Assembly: GCA_945879015.1 (NCBI GenBank)
Contig: CAMCUO010000026.1
Span: forward strand, 1-41,230
Direction: 5' to 3'
Source: Chitinophaga pinensis
GTDB taxonomy: Bacteria > Bacteroidota > Bacteroidia > 2-12-FULL-35-15
Length of the DNA stretch: 41,230 nucleotides
Part shown: piece by piece, positions 29,411 through 38,488 of the stretch
Layout: each line of letters begins with the position of its first letter
Numbering within the stretch: position 1 is the stretch's first letter
Position numbers and translations under genes: made by a program
Notes under the pieces: generated by a model
Told to the model about the DNA's origin: nothing
The model's database searches: none
What the model saw: only the letters and a program-made list of their open reading frames with translations

Positions 29411-32329
29411 TTAAGCAAGCTCTACCTCAACGTACGACTCAATTGGAGGACAAGAACATATAAGATTTCTATCACCATGTGCATTATCAACTCGGGCAAC
29501 ACTTGGCCAAAATTTGGACTCTTTTACCCACTTTAATGGATAAACTGCTTTTTCTCGGGAATAACTGTGCTTCCAGTCATCAGTTATTACAGATTTTGCC
29601 GTATGTGGTGCATTTTTTATAACATTGTCCTCTTTATCTGCTTTTCCTGAGATGATTTCATCAATTTCCTTTTTAATAGAAATCATAACAGAACAAAAGC
29701 GATCCAATTCCTCTTTCGATTCACTTTCTGTTGGCTCAACCATTAATGTATCATGAACTGGAAATGAAACAGTAGGTGCATGATAACCATAATCCATCAA
29801 ACGTTTGGCGATATCCCCAACTTCTACTCCAGCCTGACGCTTAAATTCAACACAATCCAAAATCATTTCATGAGCACATCTTCCATTTTTACCACTGTAT
29901 AAAGTAGGATAATGTCCTTTTAAAGTTTCCTTAATATAATTAGCATTTAATATTGCCATGCGTGTTGCTTCTGTAACGCCTTCTCCACCCAACATTTTAA
30001 TGTATCCATAAGAAATCAATAAAATTAATGAACTGCCAAACGGTGCAGCTGATACTGCCGAAATCCCCTTTTCTCCCCCTGTTTTTACCAATACGTGTGA
30101 TGGCAAAAATGGCACTAACTGTTTTGCAACGCCAATCGGACCCATGCCTGGACCACCACCACCGTGAGGAATAGCAAATGTTTTGTGTAAATTCAAATGA
30201 CAAACATCCGCACCAATATTTCCTGGAGAAGTTAAGCCAACTTGTGCATTCATGTTGGCTCCATCCATGTAAACTTGTCCGCCATTTTCATGAATAATGT
30301 TTGTAATTTCAATAATGCTTTCTTCGTAAACACCATGTGTACTTGGATAAGTCACCATCAAACAAGATAAATTAGCCTTATGTAAAGTTGCTTTTTCACG
30401 CATATCATTTACATCGATGTTTCCTTTTTCATCACACTTCACTAAAACTATTTTCATTCCACACATTGCAGCACTCGCTGGATTTGTACCATGTGCGGAT
30501 GTTGGAATTAAAGCAATATTACGATGTGCATCACCACGTGATTGATGGTATGCTTGAATAACTAACAATCCCGCATACTCGCCTTGAGCACCTGAATTGG
30601 GCTGAAAACTCATTTTTGCAAAGCCAGTAATTTCACTTAACGAACGATCCAATTCATCAATCATTTCAATATATCCTGCCGCTTGTTCAACAGGAACAAA
30701 AGGATGAATGTGTGCAAACTCCGGCCAAGTAATCGGCATTAATTCGGATGCTGCATTTAATTTCATTGTACAAGAACCCAATGAAATCATAGAATGTGTT
30801 AAGGATAAATCTTTATTTTCTAATCGCTTAATGTAACGCATCATTTCTGATTCGGAGTGATAAGAATTAAAAATTGTATGTGTTAGAATGCTAGATTTTC
30901 GTCCCTCGGCAAGCTCTGGATGACTACTAAGTTGTGATTTTTGAGAGAATACAATTTCCTGTGTAATTTTTCCACCTGCTTTTTTTGCTGCTTTCGCAAA
31001 GATGTCAATTATCGCATTTAAATCATCTGCATCTGTTGTTTGATCTAGAGCGATTGCAATTCCAGTAGCAGAATATCTAAAATTAATTTGTCCAGCTTCA
31101 GCTAGTTTTTTAATTTCGGAGATTAATAATTCCCCCTTTTCAAAGGGGGCAGGCGGATTCATTTTAATGGTGTCAAAAAAGTTTTCACTTTCAATTGCAT
31201 ATCCTAATTTTTTCAATTCGGTAGCCAATGTAACTGCTGACAAATGTACTTGTTGAGCAATTCCTTTTATTCCGGCAGGTCCGTGATAAACTGCATACAT
31301 ACTAGCCATGATAGCTAATAATGCCTGCGCAGTACAAATGTTAGAAGTTGCTTTATCTCTGCGAATATGTTGTTCGCGAGTTTGCAAAGCCATACGCAAA
31401 GCAGGATTACCCTGTGCATCAACAGAAACACCAATTATACGACCAGGAATAATACGCTTATATTCTTCGCGACAAGCAAAAAATGCTGCATGAGGACCGC
31501 CATAACCCATTGGTACGCCAAAGCGTTGAGAGTTTCCAACTACAACATCAGCACCCCATTCGCCTGGTGGAGTTAATAAAACTAAACTTAAAATATCAGC
31601 TGCAACTGCAATTGCAATTCCATTTGTTTTTGCATTTTTTACAAAATCTGCATAATCATTTACTTTACCATCAACTGTTGGATATTGCAAAATCGCACCA
31701 TAAACCGAAGCATCCAATTTCGCAGACATCCAATCACCAACCACTAATTCAATTCCCATCGGAGTTGAACGTGTTTTTAGTAAATCTATCGTTTGAGGAT
31801 AACATTCATCAGAAACAAAAAACTTATTGGAACCACTTTTTACTTGTTCACGATTACGATTATTAAACAACATGGCCATTGCTTCTGCCGCTGCTGTTGA
31901 TTCATCTAACAACGATGCATTTGCAATTTCCATTCCGGTTAAATCCATTATCATAGTTTGGAAATTCAACAAAGCCTCTAATCTTCCTTGAGCAATTTCT
32001 GCTTGATAAGGCGTATAAGCTGTATACCAACCTGGGTTTTCTAAAACATTACGTTGAACAACTGGAGGAATAATAGTGTTACTATATCCTAAACCAATAT
32101 AAGATTTAAATACTTTATTTTTGGAAGCAATCGCTCTCAAATGTTTGTGGTAATTATATTCCGTCATTCCTGCAGAAATATTCAAAGGCTTTTTCAATCG
32201 AATTACTGCAGGAATTGTTTGATTAATTAATTCGTCAACACTACTTGCTCCTATTTTCGCAAGCATTGCCTTTACTTCATTTTCGCGAGGACCATTATGT
32301 CGGTCTACAAATTTGTCTGTTGTAATCAT
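29411..32329 (-). CDS. gcvP: Glycine dehydrogenase (decarboxylating), P-protein of the glycine cleavage system
   Basis: A 972-residue fused P-protein with two PLP-enzyme-like halves. It decarboxylates glycine and passes the aminomethyl group to lipoyl-GcvH. Seen are [20 protein letters not shown] at the start, the N-half EGRIIGVS-like [20 protein letters not shown], the junction [20 protein letters not shown], and the PLP lysine in [20 protein letters not shown] (~710-729). Two linker segments come from dispersed repeats: residues ~390-400 ([11 protein letters not shown]) and ~467-478 ([12 protein letters not shown]). Both fall at the N-half/C-half linker, so the enzyme is probably active. 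gcvT and gcvH are not adjacent. TATATTTG lies 59 nt upstream, with a 6-bp hairpin in the leader. Confidence 0.96.
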   Translation of the reverse strand: MITTDKFVDRHNGPRENEVKAMLAKIGASSVDELINQTIPAVIRLKKPLNISAGMTEYNYHKHLRAIASKNKVFKSYIGLGYSNTIIPPVVQRNVLENPGWYTAYTPYQAEIAQGRLEALLNFQTMIMDLTGMEIANASLLDESTAAAEAMAMLFNNRNREQVKSGSNKFFVSDECYPQTIDLLKTRSTPMGIELVVGDWMSAKLDASVYGAILQYPTVDGKVNDYADFVKNAKTNGIAIAVAADILSLVLLTPPGEWGADVVVGNSQRFGVPMGYGGPHAAFFACREEYKRIIPGRIIGVSVDAQGNPALRMALQTREQHIRRDKATSNICTAQALLAIMASMYAVYHGPAGIKGIAQQVHLSAVTLATELKKLGYAIESENFFDTIKMNPPAPFEKGELLISEIKKLAEAGQINFRYSATGIAIALDQTTDADDLNAIIDIFAKAAKKAGGKITQEIVFSQKSQLSSHPELAEGRKSSILTHTIFNSYHSESEMMRYIKRLENKDLSLTHSMISLGSCTMKLNAASELMPITWPEFAHIHPFVPVEQAAGYIEMIDELDRSLSEITGFAKMSFQPNSGAQGEYAGLLVIQAYHQSRGDAHRNIALIPTSAHGTNPASAAMCGMKIVLVKCDEKGNIDVNDMREKATLHKANLSCLMVTYPSTHGVYEESIIEITNIIHENGGQVYMDGANMNAQVGLTSPGNIGADVCHLNLHKTFAIPHGGGGPGMGPIGVAKQLVPFLPSHVLVKTGGEKGISAVSAAPFGSSLILLISYGYIKMLGGEGVTEATRMAILNANYIKETLKGHYPTLYSGKNGRCAHEMILDCVEFKRQAGVEVGDIAKRLMDYGYHAPTVSFPVHDTLMVEPTESESKEELDRFCSVMISIKKEIDEIISGKADKEDNVIKNAPHTAKSVITDDWKHSYSREKAVYPLKWVKESKFWPSVARVDNAHGDRNLICSCPPIESYVEVELA
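30897..30924 (-). repeat. REP-like GTCATCC-GAGC element inside gcvP
   Basis: The minus strand reads GTCATCCAGAGCTTGCCGAG then GGACGAAA. It matches the intergenic element at 10915-10943 at about 21 of 29 aligned positions and encodes [10 protein letters not shown]. Confidence 0.75.
31130..31160 (+). repeat. CCCCCTTTTCAAAGGGGG palindrome inside gcvP
   Basis: AATTCCCCCTTTTCAAAGGG followed by GGCAGGCGGATT. It is the same family as 18453-18485 and encodes [11 protein letters not shown] on the minus strand. Confidence 0.8.
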
Positions 32330-32351
32330 TGTTTCATTTTTTATTGAGGAA

Positions 32352-32395
32352 TGCCCGCTGAACTTTACACGTTTTTTAACGGGCAGGCAAATATA
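32352..32395 (-). promoter_or_regulatory. gcvP promoter -7 box and leader hairpin
   Basis: TATATTTG on the minus strand (32388-32395), with a TTG about 21 nt upstream, should start the mRNA near 32381. The stem TGCCCG/CGGGCA (32352-32357/32380-32385) would then sit at the very 5' end. No glycine riboswitch is present. Confidence 0.6.
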
Positions 32396-32469
32396 ATTAG
32401 AATTGAGCTTTTATGGCAACGAAATTATCAACAAAAAGCAATAAAAAAGATGCTCTATTTTAGAATGGT

Positions 32470-32477
32470 TATCTTTG
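32470..32477 (+). promoter_or_regulatory. -7 promoter box for the secreted unknown gene
   Basis: TATCTTTG, 17 nt before the ATG at 32495. Confidence 0.6.
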
Positions 32478-32494
32478 GTAAAAATTAACCAAAT

Positions 32495-33136
32495 ATGTAT
32501 AAAAATATTTCAATTTCTATTGTTTGTTTAGCCTTGGCAATGCTTTCACAAAAAACATTAGCGCAAAAAGGCAAGGATACTATTTTATTACTGAATGGTG
32601 GCGTTGTAATTGGAACAGTAATAGATACTTTAAATGGTGTTACTACAATAAAAAATCCAAAAGACAGTACAAAAAACTCAATCATAGAAAATGACCGTAT
32701 TTTTTCAATAACCAATGGAGACGGAGAAAGCATTATGTATGTTTATGATACTTTAATTGGAAATGAATTTACGATTGATGAAATGCGCTATTTTATTTTA
32801 GGTGAGCAAGATGCCGAAAGAGGTTTTAAAGCCAAAGGAGCATTTTGGGGAAATATGCTTTTAGGAGCAGCAGGAGGAATTACAGGAAGTTTTTTATGTC
32901 CTATTCCTCCTTTCGCATTTACAGCTTTGTCAGGTTTACCAAAAGTAAAAGTAAAAAGCAGCTCCGTTTCTAATATCGAATATATCAAACACGACACTTA
33001 CATTATGGGGTATGAACGTGTAGCTCGTAAAAAAAGAAAGCTCAGCTCGCTTATTGGAGGCGGAATTGGAATCGCGGCCGGCCTAGGAGGTTCTTTTATT
33101 CTAAAAGCGAATAATAGCGAAATTGAGTTTAAATAA
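32495..33136 (+). CDS. Exported protein of unknown function with glycine-rich membrane segments
   Basis: A 213-residue protein. The signal peptide (ISISIVCLALAMLSQKTLAQ, ~5-24) precedes a beta-rich part with KDTILLLNGGVVIGTVIDTL and RYFILGEQDAERGFKAKGAF. Two Gly-rich hydrophobic stretches (~115-140 and ~187-203, SLIGGGIGIAAGLGGSFIL) follow, of the kind that can span a membrane. Similar exported proteins of unknown role occur in Bacteroidota. The ATG is fixed by the -7 box 17 nt upstream. It is followed after 17 nt by the UbiA-like gene and may be co-transcribed with it. Confidence 0.7.
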   Translation: MYKNISISIVCLALAMLSQKTLAQKGKDTILLLNGGVVIGTVIDTLNGVTTIKNPKDSTKNSIIENDRIFSITNGDGESIMYVYDTLIGNEFTIDEMRYFILGEQDAERGFKAKGAFWGNMLLGAAGGITGSFLCPIPPFAFTALSGLPKVKVKSSSVSNIEYIKHDTYIMGYERVARKKRKLSSLIGGGIGIAAGLGGSFILKANNSEIEFK

Positions 33137-33153
33137 AAAATTCATTTTTCAAA

Positions 33154-34002
33154 TTGATTTTTTTCAAACGCCTTTTTGATTTTATTCTTTTCGGCAATAT
33201 TTATGTTGCACTCGGTGCTGTTTGTTTAATCCAAAGTACTATCGTTCAACTAGACTCCTCTAATCATATAATTTTTTATTCCTTACTCACTTTTTTTGCA
33301 ACCCTTTTTATTTACAATTTACAACGCGTTTTTTATTCTCCTCAAAAAGATAACAGCTTACATTCTATTCGCAGAAAATGGATTTTTGAAAATCAGTTTT
33401 CAATAAAAACACTTTATATTATTGGATTTATCGGAGTAGCTATTACATTTTTCTACAACGATTATAAAATTATTTTCTACCTCTCCCCACTGCTCATTTT
33501 ATCTATTGCCTATTTTTTGCCTTTCATTAAACTCCGACAAAACACCTGGTTTAAATTACTGACCTTGGCAATTGTATGGACAACTGTGACAGCTATTGTT
33601 CCTGCATTATTAAATGATACCGATTTATTTTCAGGAACCAATATTCTTCATTTTTTCGTTCGCTTCACTTTTCTGATTAGCATTTGTATTCCTTTTGATA
33701 TACGCGACATGGAAGTAGATAAAGCAGAAAATATTTTTACACTAAGTCAAAAATTGGGAGAAAACAAAACACGATGGATTGCGGTTGGATTTATGTTTAT
33801 TTATATTCTATTAATAGCGACAGAATTTTTTCTGGAAATGTTCTCGATGAAAATTTTTATTGCTTTGATGCTAACGGCAATTGTAAACATAATTATTGTT
33901 TTTATGAGCTCATCGAAACGGAGCGAATATTTTTATTCTGCATTGCTGGATGGAACAATGATTTTGCAGGGAGTTGTGTTAATTGGAGTTAATTACTTAT
34001 AA
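33154..34002 (+). CDS. UbiA-like membrane protein, first Asp motif degenerate
   Basis: A 282-residue integral membrane protein with about eight or nine hydrophobic helices. FIYNLQRVFYSPQKDN occupies the place of the UbiA prenyltransferase motif NDxxDxxxD, but the aspartates are missing. The second motif is recognisable as FDIRDMEVDKAENIFTLSQK. UbiA enzymes attach prenyl chains to aromatic acceptors and need Mg2+ held by both motifs, so this may be a non-classical member. Similar proteins in Bacteroidota are uncharacterised. The start is TTG at 33154; the first ATG lies inside the first helix. It ends 2 nt from the convergent hemL. Confidence 0.65.
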   Translation: MIFFKRLFDFILFGNIYVALGAVCLIQSTIVQLDSSNHIIFYSLLTFFATLFIYNLQRVFYSPQKDNSLHSIRRKWIFENQFSIKTLYIIGFIGVAITFFYNDYKIIFYLSPLLILSIAYFLPFIKLRQNTWFKLLTLAIVWTTVTAIVPALLNDTDLFSGTNILHFFVRFTFLISICIPFDIRDMEVDKAENIFTLSQKLGENKTRWIAVGFMFIYILLIATEFFLEMFSMKIFIALMLTAIVNIIIVFMSSSKRSEYFYSALLDGTMILQGVVLIGVNYL

Positions 34003-34004
34003 AA

Positions 34005-35297
34005 CTACTTCATCGCAATCTCCAAAGCCTCAGCAAAAGCTTTTGCTGTTTTCATCAGATCTTCTTCCGTATGTGCTTCACAAACAAATCCAACTTCATA
34101 ACCAGAAGGACCAAGATAAATCCCTCGCTCCAATAATTCTTTATGTAAGACTCTGAAATACTTCATAGAGTCTGCATCAATTTCTTCTGCAGAGCGAACA
34201 ACTTCTTTATCTGTGAAAGCGATCCAGAAAATGGAACCTATACTATATATCTTAAAATTTGAAATTTGAAATTTGAAATTTTTAAAGATCAAGTCAATTA
34301 GTAATTGAGTCTTTCTTTCTAACTCTTCATAAAATTTTGGCTTCAAGCACTCTGTCAATTGTGCTATTCCAGCCGCCATCGCAACGGGATTTCCACTCAA
34401 TGTTCCTGCTTGGTATACATCACCTTCCGGAGAAATATTACTCATGATTTCTGCCGAAGCACCATACATTCCAACAGGCAAACCACCGCCAATAATTTTT
34501 CCGTACGTAATAATATCTGGTTGAATTTTATAATAACCAGCAGCTCCGTCGAAACCAATTCTGAATCCATTAATCACTTCATCAAAAATTAAAAGTGTAT
34601 GATTTTCAGTACAGATGTCGCGAAGAAATTGTAAATATTCTTTGCGTTGCAATAACAAACCATTGTTTGCAGGAATTGGTTCAATAATCACACAAGCAAT
34701 CTGATCTTTAAATTCTGCGAAAGCTTGTTTAACTGCTTCTTCATTATTCAGAGCGACAACAATTGTTTCGTTCACAAAACTTTCGGGAACTCCTGCAGAA
34801 GATGTGTTACCAAATGTTACCAATCCCGAACCTGCCTTTACTAAAAGTGAATCACTATGTCCGTGATAACAACCTTCAAATTTTAAAATCTTATTTCGTT
34901 TTGTATAACCTCTTGCCAAGCGAATAGCACTCATCACCGCTTCTGTACCAGAACTTACAAAACGTATTTTCTGAATGTATTTATTGTTATTTAAAATCAA
35001 TTCGGCCAAATCATTTTCTAAAGCTGTCGGAGCGCCAAACGAACTTCCATTTTCCACCGTTTTTTTAATAGCGTCCACCACTTTTACGTTTGCGTGACCT
35101 AAAATCAATGGTCCCCAGGAACCACAATAATCAATAAACTCATTTCCATCCGCATCCCAAATATGTGAACCTTTGCCTTTTTGAATAAATAAAGGTGTGC
35201 CTCCAACCGAACGAAATGCACGTACAGGACTATTTACACCACCTGGAAAATATTTTTTCGCTTTCTCAAATAAAGCTTCTGATTTTTCTCTCTTCAT
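34005..35297 (-). CDS. hemL: Glutamate-1-semialdehyde 2,1-aminomutase
   Basis: A 430-residue PLP enzyme that makes 5-aminolevulinate for haem (C5 pathway). Seen are SPVRAFRSVGGTPLFIQKGK, FIDYCGSWGPLILGHAN, SGTEAVMSAIRLARGYTKRN, FDEVINGFRIGFDGAAGYYK, and the Schiff-base Lys266 in TYGKIIGGGLPVGMYG. The C-terminal ~385-425 (YLGPSGYEVGFVCEAHTEED) is typical. Residues ~338-349 (FKFQISNFKI) replace the usual short Gly/Pro-containing strand and are encoded by TTTGAAA tandem words, so this part derives from a repeat. It shares a divergent promoter region with kynU and is convergent with the UbiA-like gene. Confidence 0.95.
   Translation of the reverse strand: MKREKSEALFEKAKKYFPGGVNSPVRAFRSVGGTPLFIQKGKGSHIWDADGNEFIDYCGSWGPLILGHANVKVVDAIKKTVENGSSFGAPTALENDLAELILNNNKYIQKIRFVSSGTEAVMSAIRLARGYTKRNKILKFEGCYHGHSDSLLVKAGSGLVTFGNTSSAGVPESFVNETIVVALNNEEAVKQAFAEFKDQIACVIIEPIPANNGLLLQRKEYLQFLRDICTENHTLLIFDEVINGFRIGFDGAAGYYKIQPDIITYGKIIGGGLPVGMYGASAEIMSNISPEGDVYQAGTLSGNPVAMAAGIAQLTECLKPKFYEELERKTQLLIDLIFKNFKFQISNFKIYSIGSIFWIAFTDKEVVRSAEEIDADSMKYFRVLHKELLERGIYLGPSGYEVGFVCEAHTEEDLMKTAKAFAEALEIAMK
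34254..34287. repeat. AATTTGAAATTTGAAA tandem words inside hemL
   Basis: Four TTTGAAA units (7-nt period) lie within codons ~338-349. They are in frame and translated as FKFQISNFK on the minus strand. Confidence 0.85.
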
Positions 35298-35316
35298 AAT
35301 TGAAAATATTAGGATG

Positions 35317-35332
35317 CAAATATATATCTTTG
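35317..35332. promoter_or_regulatory. Abutting divergent -7 boxes of hemL and kynU
   Basis: CAAATATA (35317-35324) is TATATTTG for hemL on the minus strand, and TATCTTTG (35325-35332) is the box for kynU on the plus strand. They touch without a gap, so the two polymerases would collide or exclude each other. No other feature was seen between the genes. Confidence 0.65.
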
Positions 35333-35400
35333 ATGGGTACGGATAGCGAATTAAAACGAATTTACCAATCTTTACTCAAGACAAAAAACGAGATTAAAAA

Positions 35401-36672
35401 ATGAATTATATTATTAATACGTTAGATTACGCCAAACAACAGGATGCTGCTGATCCTCTAAAAAGTTATCGTGAGAAATTTTATTTTCCAATGATGCATG
35501 GGCGTGAAACTGTTTATTTTACTGGAAATTCATTGGGATTGCAACCCAAAGCAACGCAAGACTATGTTTTAAACGAATTGGAAGACTGGGCAACTTTTGG
35601 AGTAGAAGGACATTTCCATTCTCGCAATCCCTGGTTGTCTTATCATGAAAAATTTGCTGAACCTGTTGCAAAAATTGTGGGTGCAAAACCTGAAGAAGTG
35701 GTTGTAATGAATCAACTAACCGTAAATCTTCACATGTTAATGGTGAGTTTCTATCGACCGACTAAAACACGTTACAAAATTTTATGTGAGGCAAAAGCTT
35801 TTCCTTCCGATCAATATGCACTGGAATCACAAGTAAAATTTCACGGATTAAATCCAGATGAAGCAATTATTGAAGTTGCTCCTCGCGAAGGAGAAATTTG
35901 CATTCGTCATGAAGATATTTTAGTAGCTATCGAAAAAAATAAAGATTCGATTGCAACAATTATGATTGGTGGTGTGAATTATTATACCGGACAAGTATTC
36001 GATATGAAAGGTATTACAGAGGCCGGACATAAAATCGGAGCACTTGTGGGTTTTGATTTAGCTCATGCTGCTGGAAATTTAAAATTGGAATTACACAATT
36101 GGAATGTCGACTTCGCCTGCTGGTGCAGTTATAAATATTTGAATTCTGGTCCGGGTGGAGTTGCTGGAGTTTACATTAACGAACGTCATTTGAACAAACC
36201 AGAAATTATTCGTTTTGCAGGATGGTGGGGACACGATAAAGAAACACGTTTTAAAATGCAAAAAGGATTTGTGCCTATGCCAACTGCAGAAGCTTGGCAA
36301 ATGAGCAATGCGCCAGTTTTATCAATGGCTGCTCACAAAGCATCTGTAGATATTTTTGATGAAGTAGGAATGGACGCACTTGTTTCTAAAGCAGAAAAAC
36401 TAACGGGCTATTTGGAATTCATCATTGATGATATAAATAAATCATTGGATAAAAAATTAGAAATTATTACTCCACGCGATAAGAAACAAAGAGGTTGTCA
36501 ACTCTCCATTGTTGCGCATGGAAGAGGAAAAGAATTGTTCAACAAATTAACAGAAGCTGGAATTATTTCAGATTGGCGCGAACCAAATGTGATTCGTTGT
36601 GCTCCTGTTCCATTGTATAATTCGTTTGAAGATGTTTATCGATTTGGGGAAATTTTAAAAAAATCATTATAA
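35401..36672 (+). CDS. kynU: Kynureninase
   Basis: A 423-residue PLP enzyme that splits kynurenine or 3-hydroxykynurenine to (hydroxy)anthranilate and alanine. Typical segments are YFTGNSLGLQPKATQDYVL, VEGHFHSRNPWLSYHEK, VMNQLTVNLHMLMVSFYRPT, GFDLAHAAGNLKLELHNWNV and the lysine site CWCSYKYLNSGPGGVAG (Lys ~244). The C-terminal RGCQLSIVAHGRGKELF is present. Length is normal. It is the first gene of a kynU-kmo unit for tryptophan to 3-hydroxyanthranilate conversion (de novo NAD synthesis). Confidence 0.96.
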   Translation: MNYIINTLDYAKQQDAADPLKSYREKFYFPMMHGRETVYFTGNSLGLQPKATQDYVLNELEDWATFGVEGHFHSRNPWLSYHEKFAEPVAKIVGAKPEEVVVMNQLTVNLHMLMVSFYRPTKTRYKILCEAKAFPSDQYALESQVKFHGLNPDEAIIEVAPREGEICIRHEDILVAIEKNKDSIATIMIGGVNYYTGQVFDMKGITEAGHKIGALVGFDLAHAAGNLKLELHNWNVDFACWCSYKYLNSGPGGVAGVYINERHLNKPEIIRFAGWWGHDKETRFKMQKGFVPMPTAEAWQMSNAPVLSMAAHKASVDIFDEVGMDALVSKAEKLTGYLEFIIDDINKSLDKKLEIITPRDKKQRGCQLSIVAHGRGKELFNKLTEAGIISDWREPNVIRCAPVPLYNSFEDVYRFGEILKKSL

Positions 36673-36740
36673 AAAAACGAAAGACTAATTTTCATCATTC
36701 ATTTATATGTATCAAAATCGTTTATTTGAGATAAAAAAAC

Positions 36741-38087
36741 ATGAGTAAACAAATTAACATTATCGGAGCGGGATTAGTAGGATCGCTATTATCAATCTAC
36801 TTAGCAAAACGTGGTTATAAAATTGATTTATTCGAACGCAGACCAGATATGCGCACTGCAACTATTTCTGCAGGAAAATCAATCAATCTTGCCTTAAGTG
36901 ATAGAGGCTGGAAAGGATTAGAAGGAGTTGGTATTGCAGATGAAATTAAAAAAATTGCAATTCCAATGTATGCTCGTGCTATTCATCACAAAGATGGAAC
37001 AACGGTTCATCAACCTTACGGAATAGACAATCAAGCCATCTATTCTGTTTCGCGTGCCGAAATAAATATGCGTTTGATGGATTTGGCAGAACAACAAGAA
37101 AATGTAAAAATCCATTTTAACGAACGTTGCACTTCTATCGACAGAGCAAATTTAGAAGCACATTTTGAAAATGCTGAAACAAAAAAAACAAGTTCTTCTA
37201 AAAGTGATTTGCTTTTTGGTTCCGATGGAGCATTTGCTGCATCTCGCTTAAACATGCAACTTACAAGCAATCGCTTTGAGTACAACCAACATTATATTTC
37301 TGCAGGTTATAAAGAATTAATTATTCCTCCAGGACCGAATGGAGAATTTTTATTAGAAAAAAACGCATTGCACATCTGGCCGCGTGGAAGTTTTATGATG
37401 ATTGCTTTACCAAACATGGACGGAAATTTTACATGTACTTTATTTTTTCCGTTTGAGGGAGAAAAATCCTTTGCATCAATTAAAACTCGAGAACAAGTGA
37501 AGAGGTTTTTCGAAGAAGAATTTCCAGATGCTGTTCCATTGATGCCAACTCTTGTTGATGATTACATGAACAATCCTGTTTCTTCTTTGGTGACTGTAAA
37601 ATGTTTTCCATGGACTTTTGATAATAAAGTAGGACTGATTGGAGATGCCGCTCATGCGATTGTTCCATTTTTCGGACAAGGCATGAATTGTGGTTTTGAA
37701 GATTGTGTTGTGCTAAATGATTTGATCGAAAAACACAAAGAAGACTGGACAAAAATATTTCCAGAATACGAAATGTTGCGCAAACCAGATGGAGATGCAA
37801 TTGCCGATTTAGCAGTTGCGAACTTTATTGAGATGCGAGACAAAACTGCGGACCCGAAATTTTTATTACAAAAGAAAATTGAAGCGCACTTCAGCAACAA
37901 ACATCCAGATAAATGGATTCCACTTTATTCTATGGTGACATACAGTCCGCACATCAGATATTCCACAGCATTAAAAGAAGGACAAAAGCAAGAAGTCGTT
38001 ATGCAAAAAATTATGGCAATGCCGGATATCGATAAAAAGTGGGACAGCGAAGAAGTGGAGAATGCAATTTTAAATAGTATCAAGTAG
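36741..38087 (+). CDS. kmo: Kynurenine 3-monooxygenase
   Basis: A 448-residue FAD-dependent monooxygenase that hydroxylates kynurenine using NADPH and O2. It has the dinucleotide motif IIGAGLVGSLLSIYLAKRGY (~6-25), the FAD/NADPH motif SDLLFGSDGAFAASR, and GDAAHAIVPFFGQGMNCGFE (~300-319), the second FAD motif. Together with kynU 68 nt upstream it makes 3-hydroxyanthranilate, which implies aerobic tryptophan breakdown or NAD synthesis. kynA/tdo and haaO are not in the window. The final codons and TAG stop overlap the start of a TATCAAG-word repeat. Confidence 0.95.
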   Translation: MSKQINIIGAGLVGSLLSIYLAKRGYKIDLFERRPDMRTATISAGKSINLALSDRGWKGLEGVGIADEIKKIAIPMYARAIHHKDGTTVHQPYGIDNQAIYSVSRAEINMRLMDLAEQQENVKIHFNERCTSIDRANLEAHFENAETKKTSSSKSDLLFGSDGAFAASRLNMQLTSNRFEYNQHYISAGYKELIIPPGPNGEFLLEKNALHIWPRGSFMMIALPNMDGNFTCTLFFPFEGEKSFASIKTREQVKRFFEEEFPDAVPLMPTLVDDYMNNPVSSLVTVKCFPWTFDNKVGLIGDAAHAIVPFFGQGMNCGFEDCVVLNDLIEKHKEDWTKIFPEYEMLRKPDGDAIADLAVANFIEMRDKTADPKFLLQKKIEAHFSNKHPDKWIPLYSMVTYSPHIRYSTALKEGQKQEVVMQKIMAMPDIDKKWDSEEVENAILNSIK

Positions 38088-38146
38088 CAAGTATCAGGTA
38101 TCAAGATTTTTTGTCCTGTGTCTTGATACCTGATACTTGATACTTC
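38079..38146. repeat. TATCAAG/CTTGATA hairpin repeat between kmo and the next gene
   Basis: The left words AGTATCAGGTATCAAG face CTTGATACCTGATACTTG on the right (38122-38139), around a TTTTTTGTCCTGTGT loop. The right half matches the gldD copy (512-535) over 24 nt. The last three codons of kmo and its stop codon lie in the left arm. Confidence 0.9.
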
Positions 38147-38151
38147 TAAAA

Positions 38152-38457
38152 ATGATTTATCTCAAAAAATACCTCATAGTAAAACTGCTGGTTGAAAATC
38201 TGAGCAAATACGAATTAATGGGTATTTATCGTCCGCAAGCATACGTAAAAGGGGCAAAAAGCTACTCTACTGAATGTCAGATTGAACTCTACAAAAAGCC
38301 AATAGAACAAGGCCAAACAGCCGTTTTGAAAGCCGTACTTTATGCACCAGTTGGATTTGGGGAGCATTTAAGAGAAGGAAGTTTAGTAACTTTACAGAAC
38401 GGAACAGATATTGAAGCAAAAGCACTGGTGTTGGAAATTGTAGGATATAAGCAATGA
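38152..38457 (+). CDS. Small protein with possible EF-Tu C-terminal-like barrel
   Basis: A 101-residue cytoplasmic protein. From ~25 on, GIYRPQAYVKGAKSYSTECQ, IELYKKPIEQGQTAVLKAVL, YAPVGFGEHLREGSLVTLQN and GTDIEAKALVLEIVG run as alternating strands. The RPQ start, a LREGSLVTLQNG hairpin and a short final strand recall the third domain of EF-Tu; this is a fold guess, not a family assignment. ATG at 38152 was chosen over an upstream TTG at 38137 because that one lies in the hairpin repeat. The gene sits between kmo and a TPR gene, with no clear partner. Confidence 0.6.
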   Translation: MIYLKKYLIVKLLVENLSKYELMGIYRPQAYVKGAKSYSTECQIELYKKPIEQGQTAVLKAVLYAPVGFGEHLREGSLVTLQNGTDIEAKALVLEIVGYKQ

Positions 38458-38488
38458 TATTGGATTTTAGACGTTATATTTTAGATTG
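38456..38488. repeat. GGATTTTAGA-word repeat before the TPR gene
   Basis: GGATTTTAGACGTTATATTT and TTAGATTG words. The TTG that starts the next gene is the end of this repeat. Related to 16104-16137 (inverted) and 40303-40337. Confidence 0.55.

Noticed and set aside
32330..32494. Glycine riboswitch upstream of gcvP
   Set aside because: The leader is only ~55 nt from the likely start site and has one simple hairpin; no aptamer-like tandem structure fits.
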